Made by a program: the position numbers and the translations under genes
NCBI GenBank assembly: GCA_025358555.1
Contig: JANYJD010000065.1
Span: forward strand, 1-48,041
Direction: 5' to 3'
Length of the DNA stretch: 48,041 nt
DNA from: Rhodoferax sp.
Lineage (GTDB): Bacteria; Pseudomonadota; Gammaproteobacteria; Burkholderiales; Burkholderiaceae_C
Shown here: one piece after another, positions 33,262 through 41,217 of the stretch
Layout of the letters: each line of letters starts with the position of its first letter
How positions within the stretch are numbered: the stretch's first letter is position 1
Notes under the pieces: generated by a model
Databases searched by the model: none
Seen by the model: the letters and a program-made list of their open reading frames with translations, nothing else
Told to the model about the DNA's origin: nothing

Positions 33262-33573
33262 TCACATTTGCGAACTCACCAGCCGCCCAGACACATATTT
33301 GTGCAGCACGCTGGCGATCAGCGTTTGGTAGGGCAAGCCTTCTTGTGCGGCTTTGGCCTGCAAGCCTTCTAAATCCATGCTGGACAAGCGAATATTGACA
33401 CGCTTGTTTTTGAGCAGAGCGTTGGCTGCAGCGGCGCGGTAGCGAGCAATATCCTGTTCCTCGCTGGGTACTGTTGCCCATTCACCCGCCTCATACGATT
33501 TGAGCAAGGCAAGCTCATTGGCCTCGTCACGACCCGTTTGGGCAGCTATTTGGTGGGCGGCGTTAGCTTTCAT
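33262..33573 (-). CDS. CopG/ribbon-helix-helix antitoxin
   Basis: A 103-residue antitoxin. The C-terminal half is the ribbon-helix-helix, KNKRVNIRLSSMDLEGLQAK followed by AQEGLPYQTLIASVLHKYVS. The N-terminal part (NELALLKSYEAGEWATVPSE) is the toxin-neutralising segment seen in these pairs. ATG 33573 has GGAG seven bases upstream; a TTG at 33585 is less likely. It overlaps the toxin 3' end by 11 bp, so order is toxin then antitoxin, as in BrnT/BrnA-like systems. Confidence 0.88.
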   Translation of the reverse strand: MKANAAHQIAAQTGRDEANELALLKSYEAGEWATVPSEEQDIARYRAAAANALLKNKRVNIRLSSMDLEGLQAKAAQEGLPYQTLIASVLHKYVSGRLVSSQM

Positions 33574-33856
33574 CACTTTCTCCAAGGTATTGGCGTGTCG
33601 CTTTGCGGCTAGGAATGATCGTTTTCAGAAAAATATGTATGTCGGTTTCGACATACGGCACAAGATACGCATAAGCCTTCATTTTGATCACCCACACTTT
33701 TTGATTCCCATTACGTTCTGGCTGCGGATGCTGCAAGTCAGCCAGCAAGCCTTCACCTGCAACAGCAACCAACACATCCTCAAAGCACACGCCACGCTGG
33801 GTCATCAGTTGCAGATTCTTGTCTGCGTTCCAGAGGACAGGTTTGTCTGCTTGCAT
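33563..33856 (-). CDS. BrnT-like toxin (small RNase-fold toxin)
   Basis: A 97-residue basic protein with the pattern of BrnT/COG2929-like toxins: VLWNADKNLQLMTQRGVCFE, then FEDVLVAV, NGNQKVWVIKMKAYAYLVPY, and ending FLKTIIPSRKATRQYL. It starts at ATG 33856 and is followed by its overlapping antitoxin gene. The toxins of this fold are RNases. I am sure of the pair type by architecture, less of the exact subfamily name. Confidence 0.82.
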   Translation of the reverse strand: MQADKPVLWNADKNLQLMTQRGVCFEDVLVAVAGEGLLADLQHPQPERNGNQKVWVIKMKAYAYLVPYVETDIHIFLKTIIPSRKATRQYLGESDES

Positions 33857-33988
33857 GTCAAATTATAGGCTTTGGCTGCCTTTTGTACTCACCCTTGATC
33901 CTCGCCCATTATTCTCACCTTTTGTATCCATTTTCTTACCCATTTTCTTACCCAATTTTCTAGAACATCTTGCAGTCTCAGTTATTTT

Positions 33989-33996
33989 TGTATACA
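33989..33996. promoter_or_regulatory. candidate VanR operator over the vanA promoter
   Basis: Palindrome TGTATACA, 10 bp before the vanA start codon. It overlaps a TATACA -10-like box whose TTGCAG -35-like box is at 33970-33975 (15-base spacer). GntR/FCD regulators such as VanR commonly bind TGTATACA-type dyads, so repression at this site is plausible. Confidence 0.5.
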
Positions 33997-34006
33997 TTAC
34001 GTATCC

Positions 34007-35116
34007 ATGACTGCGAAAAAACCCAACTTTCCGCTCAATGCGTGGTACGCCGCCGCGTACGACGTGGAGGTGAAGGCGGCGCTGCTGGCCCGCACGGTGT
34101 GCAACCAAAAGCTGGTGATGTTCCGCAAGGCCGACAGCACGGTGGCCGTGCTGGAAGACGCCTGCTGGCATCGTCTGCTGCCCCTGTCCATGGGGCGGCT
34201 GGAGGGTGATGAAGTGGTATGCGGCTACCACGGTTTGGTGTACAACGCGCAGGGGCGCTGCACCCATATGCCAAGCCAGGAAACCCTCAACCCATCGGCC
34301 TGTGTGCGCAGCTACCCGGTGGTAGAGAAGCACCGCTTCGTCTGGGTGTGGCCGGGCGATCCGGCCAAAGCCGACCCCGCGCTGGTGCCTGACCTGCATT
34401 GGAACGACGACCCGGCCTGGGCGGGGGACGGCAAGCTCATCACGGTCAAGTGCGACTACCGCCTGGTGGTGGACAACCTGATGGACCTCACCCACGAAAC
34501 CTTTGTGCACGGCAGCAGCATTGGCCAGCGTGCCGTAGCTGAGGCGCCGTTTGTGGCCACGCACGGCGACCGCACCGCGACCGTGACCCGCTGGATGGAA
34601 AACATCGACGCACCGCCGTTTTGGGGCGGGCAACTGTTCGACGCGCGCGGCTACCGGGGCAATGTGGACCGCTGGCAAATCATCAAATTTGAAGCGCCGT
34701 GCACGGTGTCGATTGATGTGGGTGTTGCTGAAGCGGGCACCGGGGCGGTCCCGCCCGGCGGCAACCAAGGCGATGTGAAACAGAGCAACCGCAGCAAGGG
34801 CGTCAACGGCTTTGTGCTCAACACCGTCACGCCTGAGACCGATGGCACCTGCCACTACTTTTGGGCCTTTGCGCGCAACTACAGCCTGGGCGACCAGCGC
34901 CTCACGCACCAGTTGCGCGAAGGTGTGGCCAGCATCTTCCGCGAAGACGAACTCATCCTTGAGGCGCAGCAAAAAGCCATGGACGAACACCCGGACCACC
35001 AGTTTTACAACCTCAATATCGACGCTGGTTCCATGTGGGCGCGCCGGCTGATTGATGGCTTGGTGGCGCGTGAGGCCCCGGCCCATACGGTCGTGCCGAT
35101 CCGTCAGGTTGGGTGA
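34007..35116 (+). CDS. vanA: vanillate O-demethylase oxygenase subunit
   Basis: A 369-residue Rieske oxygenase, demethylating vanillate to protocatechuate and formaldehyde with electrons from VanB. The Rieske cluster ligands are CWH and CGYH (in DACWHRLLPLSMGRLEG and VVCGYHGLVYN). The mononuclear-iron motif is DNLMDLTHETFVHGSSIG. The start MTAKKPNFPLNAWYAAAYDV is typical of VanA-type O-demethylases. It is the first gene of the van group, followed by vanR and vanB on the same strand. Confidence 0.92.
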   Translation: MTAKKPNFPLNAWYAAAYDVEVKAALLARTVCNQKLVMFRKADSTVAVLEDACWHRLLPLSMGRLEGDEVVCGYHGLVYNAQGRCTHMPSQETLNPSACVRSYPVVEKHRFVWVWPGDPAKADPALVPDLHWNDDPAWAGDGKLITVKCDYRLVVDNLMDLTHETFVHGSSIGQRAVAEAPFVATHGDRTATVTRWMENIDAPPFWGGQLFDARGYRGNVDRWQIIKFEAPCTVSIDVGVAEAGTGAVPPGGNQGDVKQSNRSKGVNGFVLNTVTPETDGTCHYFWAFARNYSLGDQRLTHQLREGVASIFREDELILEAQQKAMDEHPDHQFYNLNIDAGSMWARRLIDGLVAREAPAHTVVPIRQVG

Positions 35117-35202
35117 TTGCCATGCGATGCGTTCGTTGCTTTGCGTGATGATTTGCCTGCTATCAAAATGCGACTTGGCTGGTGTGAAGTTGTCGTGGAC
35201 TA

Positions 35203-35262
35203 GATATGAATAGTATAGCTAACTATGCAATACTGACGGGGGCTAAGGGCGAAAAAGCACCT
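35203..35262 (+). repeat. dispersed AT-rich repeat, copy 8, forming the vanR start
   Basis: TATGAATAGTATAGCTAAC, TATGCAATACTGACGGGGGC and TAAGGGCGAAAAAGCACC match the family in order. The vanR ATG (35206) and its first 18 codons lie in it. Confidence 0.75.
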
Positions 35263-36021
35263 CAAAACAGGGCTTTTTCAACGAATGACGGTGAAATCCC
35301 GCACGGCAACGCCTCGGCCAAGGCCCTGCTGCGCCTGCGCGAGATCATCTGGTCGGGCGAGCTGGCAGGCGGTACGCGCATTGCTGAGATGTCGCTGGTG
35401 GAACGCGTTGGCGTATCCCGCACGCCCATCCGCGCTGCGCTGATGCGGCTGGAGCAAGAAGGCCTGCTGGAGGCTTTGCCAAATGGCGGCTACGCTGTGC
35501 GCACGTTCAGCGAGCGCGACATCTCCGAAGCGATTGAGCTGCGCGGCACCACCGAAGGCCTGTGCGCCCGCCTGGCCGCTGAACGCGGCGCGCCACCGGT
35601 GCTGATACGTGAGGCGCGCGATTGCCTGGCGGGCATCGATGCCATTCTGCAAAGCGGCGCGCTGTCTGACGACGATTTCGAGCGCTATGTGGCGTACAAC
35701 GAAAAATTTCATCAGTTGCTGGTGGAAATGGCGGGCAGTTCGGTGATTGCGCAGCAACTGGAGCGCATCACCAGCCTGCCGTTTGCGTCGCCGTCCAGCT
35801 TTGTGGTGTCGCAGGCCAACTCGCCGCGCACGCGTGACATGTTCATCGTAGCCCAGGCCCAGCACTGGCAGGCGTTGCAGGCGATTGAGCAGCGTGAGGG
35901 TTCGCGCGCTGAGGCCGTGATGCGCGAACACTCCCGCATTGCCCAGGCCAACCTGCACGAAGCCGTGAGCGGGCAAAGCCACAGCGCCCTGCCGGGCGTG
36001 CAGTTGATCCGCCGCCGGTGA
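35206..36021 (+). CDS. vanR: GntR-family (FCD) regulator, VanR-like
   Basis: A 271-residue repressor type regulator. The winged helix runs from about residue 38 (NASAKALLRLREIIWSGELA, AEMSLVERVGVSRTPIRAAL, MRLEQEGLLEALPNGGYAV), and the FCD effector domain follows (ISEAIELRGTTEGLCARLAA). The first 18 residues (MNSIANYAILTGAKGEKA) are encoded by a repeat copy. No other plausible start codon exists before the DNA-binding domain, so the repeat-encoded start is required. Sitting between vanA and vanB, it would sense vanillate or a related acid and bind the TGTATACA site at 33989. VanR of other bacteria is of the same class. Confidence 0.88.
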   Translation: MNSIANYAILTGAKGEKAPQNRAFSTNDGEIPHGNASAKALLRLREIIWSGELAGGTRIAEMSLVERVGVSRTPIRAALMRLEQEGLLEALPNGGYAVRTFSERDISEAIELRGTTEGLCARLAAERGAPPVLIREARDCLAGIDAILQSGALSDDDFERYVAYNEKFHQLLVEMAGSSVIAQQLERITSLPFASPSSFVVSQANSPRTRDMFIVAQAQHWQALQAIEQREGSRAEAVMREHSRIAQANLHEAVSGQSHSALPGVQLIRRR

Positions 36022-36073
36022 ATCATGATGTTGAACTGCCGCAGATGACCCGCAACGCGAAGCGCCACTCACC

Positions 36074-37108
36074 ATGAAAACCGCCCAGAACTGGATGCAG
36101 GCCACGGTTGTCGTCACGCGTGACTTGAGCCCGACCGTGCGTGAGTTTGAGATTCGCCCGCTGGAAAATGCCCCATCGAACTATCCGCCGGGTGCCCATC
36201 TGCAAATGCAGGTGATGGTGCAGGCGGGAGTGCAGGGCGTCGTACAGGGCGCAAAGGTGCAGACGCGCTCCTACTCGCTCACCGGCGCGCCCCAGCCTGA
36301 TGCCTGGCGCATCGCCGTCAAACGCATGGATGACGGGCGCGGAGGCTCGAAGGCCATGTGGCGGCTCGCAGCGGGTGACCGCCTGATGGTGAGTGAGCCG
36401 CAAAATTTTTTCCCGCTTGATTTGACAGCGCCCGGCTACCTGCTGGTCGCCGGCGGCATCGGCATCACCCCGCTGGTGGGCATGGCGCAACGGCTCGCTG
36501 ACCACGCGCGCGCCACCGGCGTGCTGGTGCGCATGCTGTACGGTGCCCGAAGCGCAGACGAACTGGTGTTTGAGGCGGCGCTGCGCCAGGCGTTTGATGG
36601 GCTGCAGGCAACTGGGCAAGCCGCGCTGCAAACCTTCACCGGCCCCGCGCCCATCGACTTTGCCCGCGAGATTGCCGCCTTGCCAAAGGGCGCGCAGCTC
36701 TACACCTGCGGCCCGGTGCCCATGCTGGAGGCGCTCAAGCTGGCCTGGAGCGATGCGGGCCGCCCCCTTGCCGACCTGCGCTTTGAGACCTTTGGCAGCA
36801 GTGGCCGCTTGCCCACGCAGCCATTCCGGCTCAAGCTTCCGCGCCACGGCGTTGACATCATGGTGCCGTCGGATGCCACGCTGCTGGACGCGCTGGAGCA
36901 GGCCGGCGTGCCGACCATTTCAGACTGCCGCCGGGGCGAATGCGGTCTGTGCGCCATGGACGTGCTGGCCGTGCAGGGCGAGATTGACCATCGCGATGTG
37001 TTTCTGAGCGCGCATGAGAAAACCGCTTGCCAGCGCATCTGCGTTTGCGTGTCCCGCGTGGCGGGGGAGATCACGCTGGACTCTGCGTGGCGGCCTGATA
37101 ATTCGTAG
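36074..37108 (+). CDS. vanB: vanillate O-demethylase reductase subunit
   Basis: A 344-residue phthalate-dioxygenase-reductase type protein delivering NAD(P)H electrons to VanA. The N-terminal flavin domain has TRSYSLTGAPQPDAWRIAV, the NAD domain has LLVAGGIGITPLVGMAQRLA and LYTCGPVPMLEALKLAW, and the C-terminal plant-type [2Fe-2S] domain carries ISDCRRGECGLCAMDVL with a later Cys in KTACQRICVCVSR. Length is slightly more than the usual 315-320. It follows vanR by about 50 bp and is likely in the same transcript. Confidence 0.92.
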   Translation: MKTAQNWMQATVVVTRDLSPTVREFEIRPLENAPSNYPPGAHLQMQVMVQAGVQGVVQGAKVQTRSYSLTGAPQPDAWRIAVKRMDDGRGGSKAMWRLAAGDRLMVSEPQNFFPLDLTAPGYLLVAGGIGITPLVGMAQRLADHARATGVLVRMLYGARSADELVFEAALRQAFDGLQATGQAALQTFTGPAPIDFAREIAALPKGAQLYTCGPVPMLEALKLAWSDAGRPLADLRFETFGSSGRLPTQPFRLKLPRHGVDIMVPSDATLLDALEQAGVPTISDCRRGECGLCAMDVLAVQGEIDHRDVFLSAHEKTACQRICVCVSRVAGEITLDSAWRPDNS

Positions 37109-37186
37109 CCGATGGCTGCGCATCCTGAAATTTGCAAACTGTGGCAAGGGCCACCAGCAATAACCTTACAACAACCGGAGACATTC

Positions 37187-38371
37187 ATGAATTCACAAAA
37201 ACGCCTTTTCCTTCGCGGCACGGCTGCCGCCGCGCTGGCACTCAATGCGGGCCTGCAATCTGGCTTGGCATCAGCCCAAGCCGCCCCTTTCAAGGTGGGC
37301 CTGCTGCTGCCGATGACCGGGCCGTTTGCATCCACCGGGCGGCAGATTGACAACGGCGTGCGCCTCTACATGGCGCAGTTTGGCGACAAGGTGGCCGGTC
37401 GCCCGGTGCAGATCATCCTGAAAGACGACACCGGCTTGCCCGACATCACCAAGCGCCTGGCGCAAGAGCTGGTGGTCAACGACAAGGTGGACGTATTGGC
37501 CGGCTTTGGTCTCACGCCGCTGGCGCTGTCAACCGCGCCGATTGCAACCCAGTCCAAAACGCCGATGGTGGTGATGGCCGCCGCCACCTCCATCATCACC
37601 CAGGCCTCGCCGTTCATCGTACGCACCAGCATGACGCTGCCGCAAGTCACGCTGGGCGTGGCGGAATGGGCGCCCAAAAACGGCATCAAGAAAGTGGTCA
37701 GCCTGGTCACCGACTATGGCCCCGGCATTGATGCCGAGAAAACTTTCCGCGAGCGCTTTTTGCTCAACGGCGGGCAGGTGCTGGCCGAGCTGCGCGTGCC
37801 GCTGCGCAACCCCGATTACGCCCCCTTCCTGCAAAAAGTGCGCGATCTGAAACCCGATGCGCTGTTTGTGTTTGTGCCCGCCGGTGCCGGCACTGCATTG
37901 CTGAAACAATTTGCCGAGCGCGGCCTGGACAAAGCCGGCATCAAGCTGATTGGCGAAGGCAGCGTGGCCGACGACGAATTCCTCAACGACATTGGCGACG
38001 TGGCGCTGGGCCTGGTCACCTCGCACCCGTACTCAGCCTCGCACAACTCCCCGGCCAACAAAAAGTTTGTCGAAGCTTTCATGAAGCAGAGTAACGGCAT
38101 CCGGCCCAATTTCTTCGGCGTTGCCGCCTACGACGGCATGCGCGTGATTTATGAAGCCATCAAAGCGACCAAAGGCAAGGGCGATGGCCAGGCGCTGGTG
38201 GACGCCATGAAAGGCCAGATTTTTGAGAGCCCGCGCGGCCCGATCTACATTGATGGCCAAACCCGCGACATCGTGCAAAACGTCTACATCCGTCGCGTTG
38301 AGCGCGTCAATGGCCAGCTCTACAACATGGAATTCGATGTGCTCAAAGACGTCAAGGATCCCGGGAAATAG
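37187..38371 (+). CDS. branched-chain/aromatic-acid ABC transporter substrate-binding protein
   Basis: A 394-residue periplasmic binding protein of the LivJ/Leu-type (Peripla_BP_6). Signal peptide MNSQKRLFLRGTAAAALALN (twin-Arg-less, cleavage near SAQA) is followed by FKVGLLLPMTGPFASTGRQI, DTGLPDITKRLAQELVV and ITQASPFIVRTSMTLPQ. It lies after vanB and before livHMGF, so it is the receptor of that importer. Because of the neighbours, the ligand is more likely vanillate or another aromatic acid than an amino acid; that is inference. Confidence 0.92.
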   Translation: MNSQKRLFLRGTAAAALALNAGLQSGLASAQAAPFKVGLLLPMTGPFASTGRQIDNGVRLYMAQFGDKVAGRPVQIILKDDTGLPDITKRLAQELVVNDKVDVLAGFGLTPLALSTAPIATQSKTPMVVMAAATSIITQASPFIVRTSMTLPQVTLGVAEWAPKNGIKKVVSLVTDYGPGIDAEKTFRERFLLNGGQVLAELRVPLRNPDYAPFLQKVRDLKPDALFVFVPAGAGTALLKQFAERGLDKAGIKLIGEGSVADDEFLNDIGDVALGLVTSHPYSASHNSPANKKFVEAFMKQSNGIRPNFFGVAAYDGMRVIYEAIKATKGKGDGQALVDAMKGQIFESPRGPIYIDGQTRDIVQNVYIRRVERVNGQLYNMEFDVLKDVKDPGK

Positions 38372-38458
38372 GGCGCACCCCCAGGCTGCGCCAGCGCTTC
38401 GCCACCCCCTTTGCAGGGGGCAACGCTGGTGGCCCGGCGGAGCCGGTTCCACGGCGTT
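38371..38458. repeat. GC-rich nested hairpin (REP-like)
   Basis: Inner stem CCCCCT (38405-38410) with loop TTGC and AGGGGG (38415-38420), outer stem CCAGCG (38391-38396) with CGCTGG (38424-38429), then GCCCGGCGGAGCCGG. It fills the gap between the binding protein and livH. Similar GC-rich palindromic units are common in Comamonadaceae. It could act as a transcript processing or attenuation hairpin that separates binding-protein and permease levels. Confidence 0.65.
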
Positions 38459-38510
38459 TCTGGAATAAAACCCGTCCTCGCTTCTTCATCTTGCCTTTCT
38501 CTTTCACACA

Positions 38511-39386
38511 ATGTTGACCATCCTCTTCGACGGCATCGCCTACGGCATGCTGTTGTTCATCCTGGCGGTGGGCCTGGCGGTGACCATGGGGTTGATGAAC
38601 TTCATCAACCTCGCGCACGGGGCTTTTGCCATGGTGGGCGGCTACATCACTGTGCTGCTGATGCAAAAGCTGGGCGTGCCGTTTTTGGTGTGCCTGCCGC
38701 TGGCGTTTCTGGGTTCAGCGCTTTTGGGTGGCGTGCTGGAGCGCACCCTGTACCGCCCGCTTTACAAAAAGCCGCACCTGGACCAGGTGCTGTTTTCCAT
38801 CGGGCTGACCTTCATGGCGGTGGCCAGCGCTGACTACTTTATTGGTTCCTCGCAGCAGATCATCCAGCTGCCTGCCTGGCTCAAGGGCCGCACCGAAATC
38901 GGGGAGGGCGCATGGATGCTGGGTATGGGGCATTACAGGCTGTTCATCATTGCGGTGTGCGCGGCGCTCACCATTGCGCTGCAATACGTGCTGGCCAAAA
39001 CACGTTTTGGCAGCCGCCTGCGCGCGTCGGTGGACGACCAGCGCGTGGCAGCTGGGCTGGGCATCAACGTCAACGTGGTTTTCCTCAGCACCTTTGCCGT
39101 GGGTTCCGGTCTGGCGGGCCTGGGCGGCGCGCTGGGGGCCGAGGTGCTGGGGCTGGACCCTAGCTTTCCGCTCAAGTTCATGATCTACTTTTTGATTGTG
39201 GTAGCCGTGGGCGGCACGTCCAGCATCACCGGGCCGCTGCTGGCCGCGCTGCTGTTGGGCATTGCGGACGTGGCTGGCAAGTACTACATCCCCAAACTCG
39301 GTGCCTTCATTGTGTACAGCCTGATGATTGTGATTTTGATCTGGCGGCCGCAGGGGCTGTTTGTGCGCCAGGGGGGTAAATCCTGA
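38511..39386 (+). CDS. livH: LivH-type ABC transporter permease
   Basis: A 291-residue inner-membrane permease with about eight hydrophobic segments. The N-terminus LFDGIAYGMLLFILAVGLAV, then MGLMNFINLAHGAFAMVGGY, is the LivH signature; GGTSSITGPLLAALLLGIAD near the end is the ATPase-coupling region. The stop overlaps the livM start (TGATG), so these two are translationally coupled. Confidence 0.94.
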   Translation: MLTILFDGIAYGMLLFILAVGLAVTMGLMNFINLAHGAFAMVGGYITVLLMQKLGVPFLVCLPLAFLGSALLGGVLERTLYRPLYKKPHLDQVLFSIGLTFMAVASADYFIGSSQQIIQLPAWLKGRTEIGEGAWMLGMGHYRLFIIAVCAALTIALQYVLAKTRFGSRLRASVDDQRVAAGLGINVNVVFLSTFAVGSGLAGLGGALGAEVLGLDPSFPLKFMIYFLIVVAVGGTSSITGPLLAALLLGIADVAGKYYIPKLGAFIVYSLMIVILIWRPQGLFVRQGGKS

Positions 39387-40339
39387 TGCATGCACAAGAC
39401 ATCCTCAAGGTCAGTGGCCGCTGGAAACCGTGGGAAATCGCGCTGTGGCTGCTGGCACTGGCGTCGCCGCTGCTTCTGCCCACGCACGCACTCATCATCA
39501 ACGAGATTGCCATCGTGGCGCTTTTCGCCGTGTCGCTGGACTTGATATTGGGCTACACCGGCATCGTGTCGCTGGGCCACGCGGCCTTCTTTGGCATGGG
39601 CGCTTATACAGCGGCGCTGTTTGCCAAACTGGTCATGCCCGACCCGTTGCTGGGACTTGTGGTGGCCATTGCCGTCAGCACCGCCTTGGGGGCCGTGTGC
39701 AGCCTGACCATCTTGCGCGGCACCGATCTGACCCGCCTCATGGTCACTCTGGGCGTGGGCCTGATTTTGCTGGAGCTGGCCAACAAGCTGGCCTGGCTCA
39801 CCGGCGGAGCCGATGGCTTGCAGGGCGTGGTCATGGGGCCACTGTTGGGCAAGTTTGAATTTGATTTGTCGGGTCGCACCTCGGCGTTTTACTCGCTCAC
39901 CATGCTGCTGGTGTTTTTTGTGCTGGCGCGCCGCTTGGTCAACTCGCCGTTTGGCGGCACGCTCAAGGCGATTCGCGACAACCGCCTGCGCGCGATGGCG
40001 ATTGGCATTCCGGTCACGTCGCGCCTGGCCGTGGTCTATACCGTGGCGGCCGCTGTGGCGGGTGCGGCGGGCGCGCTGCTGGCGCAGACCTCGGGCTTCG
40101 CTTCGCTGGACGTGTTTGCCTTTGACCGCTCGGCCGACGTGATGCTGGTGCTGGTGATTGGCGGCATTGGCTGGCTGTATGGCGGCGTGGCCGGTGCGGT
40201 GGTCTTCAAGCTCATGCAGGACTTCATCTCCAGCATCACGCCGCAGTATTGGACGTTCTGGATTGGGCTGTTTCTGGTGGTGCTGGTGCTGGTGGGGCGG
40301 GAGCGGTTGGTTAGGCCCTGGACCTGGTTTGCGAAATGA
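39386..40339 (+). CDS. livM: LivM-type ABC transporter permease
   Basis: A 317-residue second permease with many hydrophobic segments. LDLILGYTGIVSLGHAAFFG, then MGAYTAALFAKLV, is the LivM signature; IRDNRLRAMAIGIPVTSRLA is the cytoplasmic coupling loop. It heterodimerises with LivH. It overlaps livH by one base and livG by four bases. Confidence 0.94.
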   Translation: MHAQDILKVSGRWKPWEIALWLLALASPLLLPTHALIINEIAIVALFAVSLDLILGYTGIVSLGHAAFFGMGAYTAALFAKLVMPDPLLGLVVAIAVSTALGAVCSLTILRGTDLTRLMVTLGVGLILLELANKLAWLTGGADGLQGVVMGPLLGKFEFDLSGRTSAFYSLTMLLVFFVLARRLVNSPFGGTLKAIRDNRLRAMAIGIPVTSRLAVVYTVAAAVAGAAGALLAQTSGFASLDVFAFDRSADVMLVLVIGGIGWLYGGVAGAVVFKLMQDFISSITPQYWTFWIGLFLVVLVLVGRERLVRPWTWFAK

Positions 40340-41217
40340 AGCACCCCACCGACATGAATCCTGCCACTTCGTCCACCGTGCTCTCTGCGCAAGGCCTGGT
40401 CAAACGTTTCGGTGGCATCACCGCTACAGACAACGTCAGCCTTGATCTGAAAAAAGGCGCGCGCCACGCCCTGATCGGCCCCAACGGCGCGGGCAAAACC
40501 ACGCTCATCAATTTGCTGACCGGCGTGCTGGAGCCCTCGGCAGGCCGCATCATTCTGGAAGGCCAGGACATCACTGATCTTGCCCCGCACCAGCGCGTCA
40601 AGCGCGGCATGGTGCGCACCTTTCAGATCAACCAGTTGTTTGACACCTTGACGCCCTTGGAAACGCTGGCGCTGACGGTGTCGCAACACCAGGGCCTGGG
40701 GGCCAAGTGGTGGCAGGCGCTGGGCGGCAGCAAGGCGGTCACGCAACGCTGCGAGCAATTGCTGGAGCAGTTTCACCTCACGGCGGTGATGAACCAGAAA
40801 ACCAATGTGCTGGCCTATGGCAAGCGCCGCCTGCTGGAGATTGCCATTGCGCTGGCCTGCGAGCCGCGCGTGCTGCTGCTGGACGAACCCGTGGCCGGTG
40901 TGCCTGCGGGCGAGCGCGAAGAGCTGTTGCAAACCGTGGCCGCGCTGCCCGCCGATGTGTCGGTGTTGTTGATTGAACATGACATGGATCTGGTCTTCAG
41001 CTTTGCCAACCGCATGACGGTGCTGGTCAACGGCACGGTGCTGACCGAGGGCGACCCGGACCAGATTGCCAATGACCCGCAGGTCAAGGCGGTGTATTTG
41101 GGGCATGGGGAAGAGGAGGTGCAATTCTCCGACGAGCCGCCTCAAGGAGAATTAGTCCCCTCGGGGGGCAGCGCCGCACACGCAGTGGCAAGCGTGGGGG
41201 CGATGTCACATGCGTGA
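40336..41217 (+). CDS. livG: LivG-type ABC transporter ATPase with repeat-encoded tail
   Basis: A 293-residue ATPase. Walker A is LIGPNGAGKTTLINLL, the Walker B region is RVLLLDEPVAGVPAGERE and the switch His is in VLLIEHDMDLVF. In the ABC signature position it reads LAYGKRRLLEIAIALA; LivG proteins normally have LSYGxQR there, so the signature is atypical. Homologues end near the sequence corresponding to VKAVYLGHGEE; here about 33 further residues (EVQFSDEPPQGELVPSGG onward) are encoded by a GC-rich repeat. The gene overlaps livF by eight bases. Confidence 0.92.
   Translation: MKHPTDMNPATSSTVLSAQGLVKRFGGITATDNVSLDLKKGARHALIGPNGAGKTTLINLLTGVLEPSAGRIILEGQDITDLAPHQRVKRGMVRTFQINQLFDTLTPLETLALTVSQHQGLGAKWWQALGGSKAVTQRCEQLLEQFHLTAVMNQKTNVLAYGKRRLLEIAIALACEPRVLLLDEPVAGVPAGEREELLQTVAALPADVSVLLIEHDMDLVFSFANRMTVLVNGTVLTEGDPDQIANDPQVKAVYLGHGEEEVQFSDEPPQGELVPSGGSAAHAVASVGAMSHA
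41135..41205. repeat. GC-rich REP-like unit inside the livG 3' end
   Basis: Contains CAAGGAGAATTAGTCCCC, then TCGGGGGGCAGCGCC and AAGCGTGGGGGCG. The TCCCC-TCGGGG hairpin and flanks resemble a palindromic repeat found often in Comamonadaceae intergenic regions. Here it is in frame and translated. Confidence 0.6.

Noticed and set aside
33863-35086. Long minus-strand open frame opposite vanA
   Set aside because: Shadow frame; VanA motifs on the plus strand are complete and the shadow is His/Arg-rich without a family match.
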